The notes beneath the pieces were generated by a model. The model did no database searches. It was given only the letters and a program-made list of their open reading frames with translations, and was not told where the DNA came from. A DNA stretch of 64,000 nucleotides, from NCBI RefSeq assembly GCF_037893015.1, contig NC_133660.1:167402363-167466362 (forward strand), in the 5' to 3' direction. Origin of the DNA: Macrotis lagotis (lineage: Eukaryota > Chordata > Mammalia > Peramelemorphia > Peramelidae). Below, in pieces: positions 50,233-59,715 of this stretch. The position numbers and the translations under genes were made by a program. Positions within the stretch are counted from its first letter, which is position 1, and every line of letters starts with the position of its first letter.

Positions 50233-50898
50233 TGAAGAAGTAGACTAATGCATGGCATAGAAGAAATGTGTGGGTAAAAATGGTAAGCAAATTTTATAGT
50301 CAGAGTAAGATTAATTAACAGACAGCCCATGCGCTTCCCTCATATTTCTGTGATGTTAAGGGAAAGCAAGCAAGGGTTACAAGATGCAACTAAGTCATGC
50401 TGACTATCATAAATACCCAAATTGATTACAAAGAACCTATGAGGGAAGATGCTATCTGCATCCAGAGAAAGAACTGATAAATAGAAGTATGTATAGAATA
50501 ATTTTACATATATAAATATGTATATATTTATGTCTAATGGTGGCCATCTCTAAGGTGGGGAAGTGTTGGGAACCATTATATATTGGGAATACTGTAAATT
50601 ATTATCATCTGATGCCTTTGAGCATCAGAACCTTGTTTGGTTAAGTACCACAGGAGTGGAAGTGGATTAGAGACTGGAAAGGTATTTAAGCACTTTTATT
50701 CTTGTAAATAAAAGGAGCACTTGGAGATCTTGATGGAGTACTTGTCTTCTTTGTAATCCTTGTCTCCTGCCCCTCCAACACTCACCTGGGGAAGATTGAG
50801 AGAGTCCAGGAAGTGGGATGGGAAGAAAAAAGGGAAAAAACCTCAGCTACATGATATTTTTATTGTAAATTTAAAAGGAATAGCAAGTTGTACAGATT
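50225..50898 (+). repeat. Unnamed retroposon, copy B, interrupted by a solo LTR
   Basis: 50225-50563 and 50826-50898 together match copy A (46919-47340). The match stops at GCAAGTTGTACA, so copy A's 3' end is absent here. It lies within the 48530-51389 element. Confidence 0.65.
50564..50819 (+). mobile_element. Solo LTR of a class II ERV-like element (fossil)
   Basis: 256 bp starting TGTTGGGAACC (as IAP-like LTRs do), with a TATTTAAG box (50683-50690), AATAAA (50707-50712) and a T/G-rich region after it. GGGAAG lies at 50558-50563 and 50820-50825, a 6-bp target duplication. It splits retroposon copy B, whose partner copy A lacks it. Its 3' part (CACTTGGAGA, CTTGTCTCC, CACCTGGG) resembles the LTRs of the surrounding element, so the two are related families. 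Confidence 0.65.
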
Positions 50899-51247
50899 CG
50901 TTGTGGCTTCTGGAGTGGAATTCATCATTGAAGGTGTCAGGATCTGTGGCGCCACCAACGAGGAGTCTCTGAAGTTGACCATAGGTTTAGGGCTTTGGGT
51001 CCACTTAGTGCAGCCAGGCAGGCAGCAGTGGCCAAAAGGAACAGCAAGCAGGTCCCCTGCCAGGTCATGGCGCTGGTATGGACTGCTGCTACTGACTCCT
51101 CAAAGCTGAACACTTATTTGTTTCTTCTTACTTTTGCTTTCCTTCACACCTCCTTGCTCCAACTTAAAACCAGCCCCTGGTAACAATCAATCTGTTACCT
51201 CTCTGAAGTCTTCTGCTCTGGGATGTTGCCTTTGTGTCCCTGTTATT

Positions 51248-51389
51248 TGTTAAGCTCTTGTTTCACTAACTGCTCAGGATGTGTTAGGTTCCTTCCAGCT
51301 AGCTCATCCTTACCCAGGTGAACATTGAAAGGGTGGGAGACAAGGGATGCAAGGATGACAAGTTTTCCTACACACTAAAGTCCCTTACA
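51248..51389 (-). repeat. 5' LTR of the 48530-51389 element
   Basis: 142 bp, TG...CA ended on both strands. Shares CAACTTGTCATCCTTG-like text, CACCTGGGTAAGGATGAGCT AGCTGG and the terminal TTAACA with the partner at 48530-48701. The target copy ATGCAT follows at 51390. Confidence 0.75.
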
Positions 51390-51449
51390 ATGCATAATTA
51401 CATGCTGAAGGTTGTTAATGTACAAAGTACTAAGATCTGTATTTGATTA

Positions 51450-51665
51450 GGAAAGTCAGGTGAAGTAGAGATGAAAAGGTAAAATGGTAGGTAGCACATG
51501 GCAAAGAGCCTTGAATGCCAGGAAAATGAGTGAATTTTACTCAGGCTTTTAACAAAGGGACTTGATCAGAGATGAGTTTACAGAAGGCTAATCTGGCAAT
51601 AATTTGAAGACTTGATTGGAAAAGAGAGCAGTGGAAAGGTCCATTAGGAAGCTGCCCTGATGAAT
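51450..51665 (-). repeat. L2-like LINE fragment
   Basis: AGCACATGGCAAAGAGCCTT GAATGCCAGG, ACTTGATCAGAGATGAGTTT and ATTAGGAAGCTGCC follow the reversed L2 text. Confidence 0.5.
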
Positions 51666-52243
51666 GGTAATGAAGGCTCATATTACAGGTAGGAGCAAAA
51701 AGAAGAGAAAAATTACTTCAATGTTGAGGCAGTTCAGTCTTTGTATGAGATTATCAGACTGCCCTTCTGTGGGAGGTGGGGGGTAGGGGAGGGAAGGGAG
51801 GGTGAGGGAAATTGCAAAATTCAAAATATTACCAAAAAAGATAGGTAGAAACTACTATTGTATATAATTAGAAAACAAAATATTTATATAAAAATGTCTT
51901 TATGTGACTAGCAATTATTGGGGCATTTTAATAATCTTCAAGTAATTTTAGAGCTAGTGGTCTTGGTCTTTAACTCTAGGTTCATTTGTATTCTGCTTAA
52001 CTAAGAACCATTGGGCCTAATCATTGAGGAGCGGAGATAATTATAGTTGTTTTGATCAGAAGAATACCTATTCAATTTAAGATAGGGTCCTAAATTCTTA
52101 TGTGAATGCTAAGAAAGACTTGAGACCCAGAAACACTATTAATCAGAGATTGTAGGATAATAACTCTTGAGAATGCTTGCATCAATTTACACACATCTAA
52201 ACAACTGATTTACCAAAGGTTTTCCTTTACAAACAAATGACTT

Positions 52244-52469
52244 CAAAAAGTGTCTGAAAGTCCAAATTCAGAGATATTAAAACTTGTTTCCTTAGCAACA
52301 GTAAGTATGCAGAAGCTCTCAAAACTTCCTTTGAGACTCTTGGGACTTCTTAGCAGTTCAAAAGGTAAGAAGAAAACAGATTTGAAGTCAATGGATTGTG
52401 ATGGTTTGAACCAGCACAAATGCAGAAATATCTAAGTTATTAGTACTGCTATTTGCTATCTGAAACACT
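52244..52469 (+). repeat. ~226-bp segment ending at a GTAAGT, inverted copy at 50011-50232
   Basis: Reads CTGAAAGTCCAAATTCAGAG ... GCTATCTGAAACACT, then GTAAGTTTG. The homology with the copy in the LTR element stops exactly at this splice-donor-like GT. A 60-codon open frame (LRLLGLLSSSKGKKKTDL) is shared by both copies, but I recognise no protein and do not claim a gene. Confidence 0.75.
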
Positions 52470-53137
52470 GTAAGTTTGTTGGTGGAAATAAAGATTGCCC
52501 CTAATCCATGCCTTCTAAGCCCCTGACTGATCTAAATTTGAGCTGAAATAAGTTTTTAGATAGACTAATGGAACTTTCTATACAAACTGGCCTGTTAGCT
52601 ATTTCCCATATAGAATTACAGCTCTCATTTTCTCACCTTTATACAGTTGATTCCTCAGTTTGGGCTCCTATCATCCCAGCTTTCTTCCATGTATAACTGT
52701 GGCACCTTCCACTTGATGCTTTTTCTGACACTGTACCCTATCTCCTAAGCTCCCCCGTCTCCTTGTTTCTGTTCTCTCCCTCTTGAAATTACTTTGTCTA
52801 TTCTTTGTTGTTACTTATTTGTGTAGTAGGACCTGGGCCTTATCATCATTGCATTCTGCACTAAAAACTTAGAATACCCTGTTCAGTGGATTTGCACTAC
52901 CTACAGGTAACTAGAAAGCTGTATCTGTGTCTTATTTGTTCATCAGCATTGCAGTCAACTAAGGCAACAGCAGTGGGCTGATCAAGAGACATTGACAGGG
53001 TTCTTGTTTTCAAGAAACCGTTACTGTTTTTTGCTTTTCCTCTAGCAATTTTTACTTTTGTTTCTGAGTCTAATTTATCTAATATTTGGAATATGCTCTA
53101 GTTGTTTTTTATAAAATAAAAATTTTTCTTACAAAAA

Positions 53138-53288
53138 GGGGTGGCTAGGTGGCACAGTGGATAGAGCACCAGCTCTGGAGTCAGGAATACCTGAGTTCAA
53201 ATCCGACCTCAGACGCTTAATAATTACCTAGCTGTGTGGCCTTGGGCAAGCCACTTAACCCCGTTTGCCTTGCCAAAAAAAAAAAAAA
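53138..53288 (+). repeat. tRNA-headed marsupial SINE
   Basis: GGGGTGGCTAGGTGGCACAG to CCCGTTTGCCTTGCCAAAAA. Close to the consensus, so among the younger copies here. Confidence 0.88.
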
Positions 53289-53600
53289 GATATTTATTAG
53301 CTATATGACCCAGGGCAAATCATTTTAATCTTCCTTAACTCCATCTTTATCTCTAAAACTGAAATAACAGCCCTAATCTCACAGGATTGCAATGAGGAAC
53401 AAATAAACTAATAAATGTAAACAGCTATACAAACTTTGGAGCACCATATAAATGTTAATTGTCATTATTATTGTTAGTCCTATTGCTTCTTCCCAGTAGG
53501 AAGCAAGCTCTTTAAGGGAAGAGAATGTGTGGTTTTTGTTTCTCCAGTGCCTAATAAGATGCTTTTATTTATTAAATGCATGTTGAATTACATTTCCAAT
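53289..53600 (+). repeat. MIR-like SINE then L2-like 3' end
   Basis: 53290-53460: TTAGCTATATGACCCAGGGC, TCTCTAAAACTGAAATAACA. 53490-53600: AGTAGGAAGCAAGCTCTTTA AGGG and CCAGTGCCTAATAAGATGC. Confidence 0.55.
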
Positions 53601-53729
53601 GAACTTTTGGAAATTAGTTATTTTCAGGTACCTAAACATACATTTTTCACAACTGGAATTTTCAATCAATTTATAAGTAGTTGTTGATTGATTCATTATC
53701 TGCTCTGTGCCAAGCACTGTAGTAGGGAG

Positions 53730-54005
53730 TGATGATGATGTTTATCCTTCATTCTCAAAGAAGATTGTGACAGCAAGGAGGTGATGCCATGACTTGCAAG
53801 TGAATTGGATTTGAGTGAAAGAGTGAGGAGGGGGCTGTGCTAAGTCACCAGCCTTGCTTTGTCCTCTAGGGCATCTGGGTTCAGCGGTCAAATATAAATC
53901 AGGTCAACTGGAGATGACCCTGGATGTGAGACAATCAGGGTTAGATGATTTGCTCAAGGTCATGTATCTAGTAAGTGTCTGGCTGGTGCTCTATCTACTG
54001 TACCA
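53730..54005 (-). repeat. Mar1-like SINE, near full length
   Basis: TATCCTTCATTCTCAAAGAA, GGTGATGCCATGACTTGCAA GTGAATTGG, CCTAGGGCATCTGGG-like block, then a tRNA-like head ending GCTCTATCTACTGTACCATC. Confidence 0.75.
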
Positions 54006-54679
54006 TCTAGCCTACAAAGATAAAAAAAGAATAGTCCTTCTGTTCAAATTATTTACATTCTATATTTTATTTTTTTAAACTACCCATTGAAATAGTTATA
54101 TTTTTCCTTATCAAGTAGAACATAGTAATTAGCATCTTTTCACTCTTCCTAATCCTTATCTTGGACAGAAGCATTGGGAACTATGGGTTCAATCAATAAA
54201 ACTAACCATTACTATCATTTAAGGACCATTCTATTTGTAGAACTTTAGTTATCTTCCCATCTTGCATCAGTGCATCAGAAGGTGGGGAAGTCATCCTGAA
54301 GATCATCTTCTGATCCATTTTGTATCTTTGGTCAAAATTTTCAATGAATCTTATAAATCACATTGCTGTCTTCCCTTTCTATTCTCCTATTATCTAGGGT
54401 AAACATTAGATACATTAAGGTCTAAATAGATGATAAAAGGAGATGATAAGGGTATAAATAGCCTTCAAGGCCAGAACATATTTTTTTATGAAGTATATCT
54501 TATGGGGGTTGGTAGTTCTTTTTATCTGATATTAACCCCAATAGGTTTAGGATGACATCTTAAATATGCTTAGTTTCTTTTATTAAATTGGTCTGACATT
54601 TATAGATTGAAATCATGCTTTTATAAAGCCATCATGCACAAATTTAGAAAGACCATTATGAACCCAGCTTCTCTCACAG

Positions 54680-55680
54680 AATCTTAGAATTGGAAAATTC
54701 TTGGACATCAACTAGTACCACTTAGGAAAAGCTGAATCCTGCAAGGGCCATTCATTTGAAATTTCCAGTGAAGCGGTACCCCTAACTCCTGAGACAGCCC
54801 AATTCACTTTTGGAGATCTCCAGTGATTCAGAAGGTTTTGTTTGTAAAGATCTGAAATCTATCTGCTGTTTCTACTCATTGCTTATTGCCTTCCAGGGTT
54901 AAATCTAATCCCTCCATCACAGGACAGCCCTTCAAATGCTCACCTAAGAACTCTTTTAACTGGCAAAAATATCATTGATCTAATGTCCATATGAAAAGGT
55001 TTCTGATTCTCTTTTCACTCTGAAAATACATTGGTGAGATAAAAATAGTATATCTATAGAGGTCAAGGTTCAAGTCCTGACTGTTTCGACTCTGGGCAGT
55101 CTATCTTTCTGTGACTCATTTGTATTATCTAGAAACTAGAGGCAATGGTCCAAATCCTGCTTATCCCAGGATTGTTGTGAAGAAAACAGCTTGTTTATAA
55201 AAGAGCTTGAGAGTAGTGGAATATAATTAAAAGAATGCTGTATATAATTTTAGAAGATCTGGATTCAAATCATTCTGCTGCTCATTACCTTTGTGATCTC
55301 AAATAAGTCTTTTGTCTCTGTAAGATATTGAATTCTTCTTTTCTTAAAAAAATGAAGAAGAGGCTAGTATGAATTAATGGTCTCTATAGTCCTTTTCCTT
55401 TTTCTCCCCCATTAGATTGTAAGCTCCTAGAGGGAGCTTATCCTTAGCACTTAGCACACAGTAGATACTTAATGACCGTTTAGTGATTGATTAAATCTAT
55501 GTGAATGATTATTATTCCTAAAATCCTATGCTCAGATGAGATATGGCCAGGATTAAACACAATGTATCACCTCTCTAATTTTGGGCACTGTGTTTCTCTT
55601 AATGCAGTCTAAGATAGCTGTTTTTGCAGCAGCATAATATTGTTGACTCACGCTGGATTTGTAGTTCCTTACTATACTCC
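54680..55680 (+). repeat. L3/CR1-like LINE pieces
   Basis: Text such as AGACAGCCCAATTCACTTTT, TAAATCTAATCCCTCCATCA, ACAGCCCTTCAAATGCTCAC and, later, CTTAATGCAGTCTAAGATAG and GTTGACTCACGCTGGATTTG tracks the L3/CR1 3' region, interrupted by a MIR-like SINE (about 55060-55395) and an L2-like end (55395-55500). Confidence 0.55.
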
Positions 55681-57160
55681 TCTATTTCTTACCTGTTCAG
55701 CCTCTATGAACATCTCTGACATCCCACTCAATCTCTTCTCTCTCTCTAAGGCACTGACCACTTTCTCCTAGATTATTGCAAAAGCATGTAATTGGTCCCT
55801 ATGCCTCTTTCACCACTCTAATCCATCGCACACATTGCTAACAAAATCCTTTTGCTTAAGCACAGATCTGACCATATGACTTTCCACACTTCCCTTTCTC
55901 CCCAGCTTGGTCAAATCCAAAGCCTTCCTATTGCTTCTAGGAAAACATATTAACCCTTAAAGCACAACACAATCCAGCTTAACCTATCTCTATAACTTCA
56001 CAGGATATAACTTTCTCTTGGGCACTCCATCCTCAGGCTAAATTGATTTCTTTTGGTTCCTCCCTTAGGACACTTCATTTCCTATTTCTTGGCTTTTTTT
56101 TTAATTAACTGTTTCCCCAGTCTTGAATGAACCTCCTGCTTGCCTCCACTTATAAGGATCATTTTTGGAGAAAAGTTTAGAAGCCATAGAGTGCACCCTC
56201 AATATTTTGCAGATAGGAAGAGGAATCCAGGGGAATTAAATGCCTTTCCACAGATTCAGTCTTAGGTAAACAAATGGGCCAGCTAGAATTTGATGCACTG
56301 TCTCATATTCCAAATGAAGCATTCTTTCCTCTATGCCTCAAACTTTAGCATGTCTAAAATGGTAAGCATATTTCTCCCTAAATCTTTCCTTCCTTCCCTA
56401 TTATTTTCTAAGGTTTCAGTATCCTTCCATTCTATCAGACTCACAATCTTCACAACTTTCTCAGTTTCTCACTCCCATTCACCCTACATATGTATTCAAT
56501 TTTTAAATCTTATTGATTCTACCTCTATAACATTTCTTGCTTCTGTCTCCTTTTATCCACTTTTACCACCACCCTCATATAGATCTTCATCACCTCTAGC
56601 CTAGATTATTGCCAAAGCCTCCTTGTTGTTCTTTCAACCTTCAGAGTTTCTCTATTCCATTCTAAACTCTAAATAGCCCCTAAAGCAATTTTCTTAAAAC
56701 ATATCAGAACATGAAGATCCACTCATCTCAGTAAATTCCAGTGGCTTCCTTTTTTAATCAAATGTAAAAATGTTTGGGATTTAAAGCTTTCCACAAGAGC
56801 TTCTTTCTGTCTATTGCTTCTCTAGTAAGTATCTGAGGTCAGATTTGAATTCTTTTAGGCATGTTAAGTGGTACAGTGGATAGAGAGCTGTCCTGACTCA
56901 GAAAGATCTCCCTTCCTTCCTTGCACAGGAAGCCTTTTACTTCTTCCAGTGCCCTTCCTTCCAAACTATCTTGTATTTTGTATTTAGCTGCTTTGTAAAT
57001 ATTTGCATTTATTAACTTTATATTTATGCTATATATATGTATGCATATGTGTTGACTTTTTTTTTATTAGGTTGTAAACTCACTAGAAGTAGGAATTGTT
57101 TCTTTTTTTGTACTTGTAACATTAGTGCTTAGCATAGATCCTAATGCATAACAGGTGTTA
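55681..57160 (+). repeat. L2-like LINE pieces
   Basis: CTAGATTATTGCAAAAGCAT, CACAGATCTGACCATATGAC, TTGCTTCTAGGAAAACATAT and a repeat of the same section at 56590-56800 indicate two L2 copies. The last ends with TAGGTTGTAAACTCACTAGA and GCTTAGCATAGATCC. Confidence 0.6.
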
Positions 57161-57165
57161 TACAA

Positions 57166-57443
57166 GGGGTTCCAAAAGTCTCAGTGCAGCTTTGAGGCAT
57201 TAAAGCAGGTATGTCTAACCCCCTGGTCTGGTATGTGGCTCCCAAAGTCCATTCATATGGCATTACTACATTTTATTATTGCACACATTGTTAATATGGG
57301 TTACATTGTAGTCATAAATAAATATTGAATTCTATACGAGGTCCTTGACAGATTTTTTGTTAGGTGATGCAGCCCAGAAGACCTCAAAGGTTGAACACCT
57401 TTACATTAAAGCTTAAAACTGCATCAAGACATTTAAAATATCC
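57166..57443. mobile_element. Mariner-type palindromic MITE, split by a hAT-like MITE
   Basis: Left arm GGGGTTCCAAAAGTCTCAGT GCAGC and right arm CTTAAAACTGCATCAAGACA are inverted versions of one another. Without the 198-bp insert and one 8-bp repeat the element is about 72 bp, like MADE1-class mariner MITEs. Outer TA duplication not certain. Confidence 0.65.
57206..57403. mobile_element. hAT-like MITE with 8-bp target duplication
   Basis: Bounded by CATTAAAG at 57198-57205 and 57404-57411. The ends CAGGTATGTCTAAC and GTTGAACACCTTTA are inverted and fit hAT ends (CAGGGGTGTTCAAC type). A decayed relative lies at 41800-42035. Confidence 0.72.
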
Positions 57444-57829
57444 TGTGCTTGTTGAATGAGTTTCCCCTCCTCCCCCTTCATGGTGCTTGTGAGGTTGAGT
57501 TATTAAATAAAAAGTTAGGGTGGGGCTTTATTTTTACACATTTCCCAAATTTTTATTTCTCTCCATCTAAGAACCATTAATTCTTCCCCACACCTGGGCC
57601 AGAATTGTACTTCTCAGCATTAGCAATTAGGTATATCTGATGACTTGAGAAACTGATTCCCTCAGCTGTGATGGCCTGATTTTTCCAAAGAGATATAACT
57701 AGAAACCCAAGGGAGGTGGGAAACTAAGAAAAAAAGATTCACAATTGTGTTGTAGACCATAATCCATTATCTGAAGGTAACTAAGATATGAGTAGAGGTT
57801 TGAGCTGGTTGCAACTGATAGTTGCAGGT

Positions 57830-58030
57830 GAGTGATGCAGTCAGTGGAAAGGGTTCTTGGTGTGAAGTCAAAAAAAAAATAAATTCAAATGCTTCCCCTG
57901 CCCACATACTTATTGAGTAAGAGAATCATTTAACCTTTCTATTTGTTTTTCCTCATCTGTAAAATGAAGGGATTGTATGGAATGGTCTTTAGGATTCTTT
58001 CCAGTCTTAAATTTATGCTTCTATGATCTA
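57830..58030 (+). repeat. MIR-like SINE
   Basis: TTTTTCCTCATCTGTAAAAT GAAGGG, GTCTTTAGGATTCTTTCCAG TC and TTTATGCTTCTATGATCTA form the MIR 3' end. Confidence 0.65.
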
Positions 58031-58084
58031 GGATTCCTGGCCTTGACCCTATTTCAATCAATCAGTTAATCAACAGGCATTTTA

Positions 58085-58228
58085 TTTTAATTTTTTTAAT
58101 TTTATTTTTTTGGTTTTTGCAAGGTCACACAGCTAGGTAATTATTAGGTGTCTGAGACTGGATTTGAACTTAGATTCTCCTGACTTCAGGGGCTGGTGCT
58201 CTATCTATTATGCCACCTAGCTACCCTG
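58085..58228 (-). repeat. tRNA-headed marsupial SINE with target duplication
   Basis: TTTTTTTGGTTTTTGCAAGG, joined to TCACACAGCTAGG with an internal loss, to CCACCTAGCTACCCTG. Flanked by ACAGGCATTTTA at 58073-58084 and 58229-58240. Confidence 0.88.
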
Positions 58229-58240
58229 ACAGGCATTTTA

Positions 58241-58480
58241 AAAATGCCTATTATATGCCAGGCAATATTTTGGATGCTGGTAATACAAAGACAAGTTAAA
58301 AAATCCCTGCCCTTAAGAACATTACATTTTACTGAGAGGATAAAACTTATGTATAGATACAGATAAGCATAAATAAAACAAAAATAAGGAGTAAGTAGAC
58401 AACAGTTGCTAATAGCATGGAAAAAAGACTTCATGTAGTATTTGAGGTGAGCTTTGAAGAAAACTAGGCATCATATGAGG
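58241..58480 (-). repeat. L2-like LINE fragment
   Basis: CCTATTATATGCCAGGCAAT, CCCTGCCCTTAAGAACATTA and AGGTGAGCTTTGAAGAAAAC are the reversed L2 region. The SINE at 58085 is inserted in it, since CAATCAGTTAATCAACAGGC precedes. Confidence 0.6.
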
Positions 58481-58494
58481 CAGAGGTGAAGAAA

Positions 58495-58940
58495 ATTTTG
58501 ATGATGTCTATCTTTTATTCTCAAAAAGATCATGACATCAGGATTTCATGACAAGCACATGAATTGGGGGACTGTGTGAGGTCATCAGCCTCACTTTCTC
58601 TTCCAGCACCATCTGGGTCCACTGATCAGATATGAATCAGGGCGATGGAGATGGCCCTGGATGTGTAGCAATCAGAGTTAAGTGAGTTGCCCAAGGTGAC
58701 ACAGCTAGGAAGTGTTAGAAGCTAGATTCAAATTGCTATCCTCCTGATGCCAAGGCTAGTGCTCTATACACTGTACCACATAACTGTCCCCAATTGGGAC
58801 AACCAGAGATGGTCCTGGATGTGAGGTAATCAGCATCAAGGTCATATGGTTATAAAATGTCAGATGTCTGAGGTTGGATTGGAACCCAGGTCCTCTTGAC
58901 TCTAGGGCCAGTGCACTATCCATTATACTACCTGCTAGAA
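58495..58940 (-). repeat. Mar1-like SINE, one full copy plus a second head and core
   Basis: 58495-58790 has the tail, TCCAGCACCATCTGGGTCCA and a tRNA-like head. 58795-58940 repeats the region from GGACAACCAGAGATGGTCCT to the head. Confidence 0.7.
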
Positions 58941-59009
58941 ATCCTGCAGGGATTTCTCTTGTATTTGAGGAATAGCAAGAAGACTGGTTTAGCTAGTTGA
59001 TATAATGTC

Positions 59010-59235
59010 ATTATTCATATATTTTCAGTTGTATCCTACCTTTTGTGACCCCATTCAAGATTTTCTCGACAAAGAAGCAGGAGTGGTTTGCCATTTCCTC
59101 CTCCAGCTCATCTTACAGATGAGGATTAAGTGACTTGCCCAGGATGATACAGTAGTAAGTGTCTGAGGCTAGACTTGAACTCAAGTTTTCCTGATTCCAT
59201 GTTTGGCTTTCTATTCAGTGTGCCACCTAGTTGCT
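59010..59235 (-). repeat. MON1/MIR-like marsupial SINE
   Basis: TTTTGTGACCCCATTCAAGA, GGAGTGGTTTGCCATTTCCT, CAGATGAGGATTAAGTGACT and GCCACCTAGTTGC. Confidence 0.8.
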
Positions 59236-59349
59236 CATAGAATGTGTATAGTGCATAAAATGATGCAATAAAGTTGGAAAGGTGAAGAGCTACAGATGCC
59301 AAACAGAAGAGTCTATAGTTTATCATAGAGGTAAGAAAGGAACAATTAT

Positions 59350-59700
59350 AGTTTATTGAGCAGGAAAGTGAAAGATCATATTTTTGCTTTGAGGCATTTG
59401 TGTAGGGGAAGGATTGGATAAAGGAAAGAGACTGGGTAGTAGAGAGACAAATTTAGAAGTTATTGCAATAATAGAAATAAGAGATCATAATGAAGTTCTG
59501 AATAGGAATGGTAGCCACACGAGTGGAACGTATAAGATCCATGGAGATATGTTATGAAGGTGGAATATAAGATTTGGCAACTGAAAGGATATGTGAAGTA
59601 AAAGTGAGAAATTGAGTAACTCTCTGAGGTTGTGAATATTTCTGTCACTGATTTCCTCATTTGTAAATGAAATAGCTATATTAGAAGGTCTTTAAGTTCC
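59350..59700 (-). repeat. L2-like LINE fragment
   Basis: TTAGAAGTTATTGCAATAAT, GAAGGTGGAATATAAGATTT GGCAACTGAAAGGATATG and a MIR-like end at 59650-59715. Tentative. Confidence 0.4.
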
Positions 59701-59715
59701 TTTACAGCTCTAATC

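Larger units (their letters stand above)
48530..51389 (-). mobile_element. LTR element fossil (class II ERV-like, non-autonomous) carrying a CD164-like segment
   Basis: Two related LTRs in the same orientation bound about 2.55 kb. The whole is flanked by a perfect 6-bp target duplication, ATGCAT at 48524-48529 and 51390-51395. LTR ends are TGTAAGGG...CTTAACA on the - strand. A purine tract (AAAAAGGGGGATA) lies directly before the 3' LTR, which sets the - orientation. ACAGGGAC just inside the 5' LTR matches the distal part of lysine-tRNA primer sites, weakly. The 6-bp duplication and purine tract fit class II (betaretrovirus-like) ERVs. No gag or pol is recognisable. The LTRs differ at roughly one position in seven by eye, so it is old, and it is broken. 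It lies in the sense direction of GABRB1, in intron 5. Confidence 0.72.

Noticed and set aside
52250-52435. 61-codon + strand frame shared with 50045-50290 on the - strand
   Set aside because: The two are recent copies of one segment, so shared openness is not evidence of selection, and no protein family is recognised.
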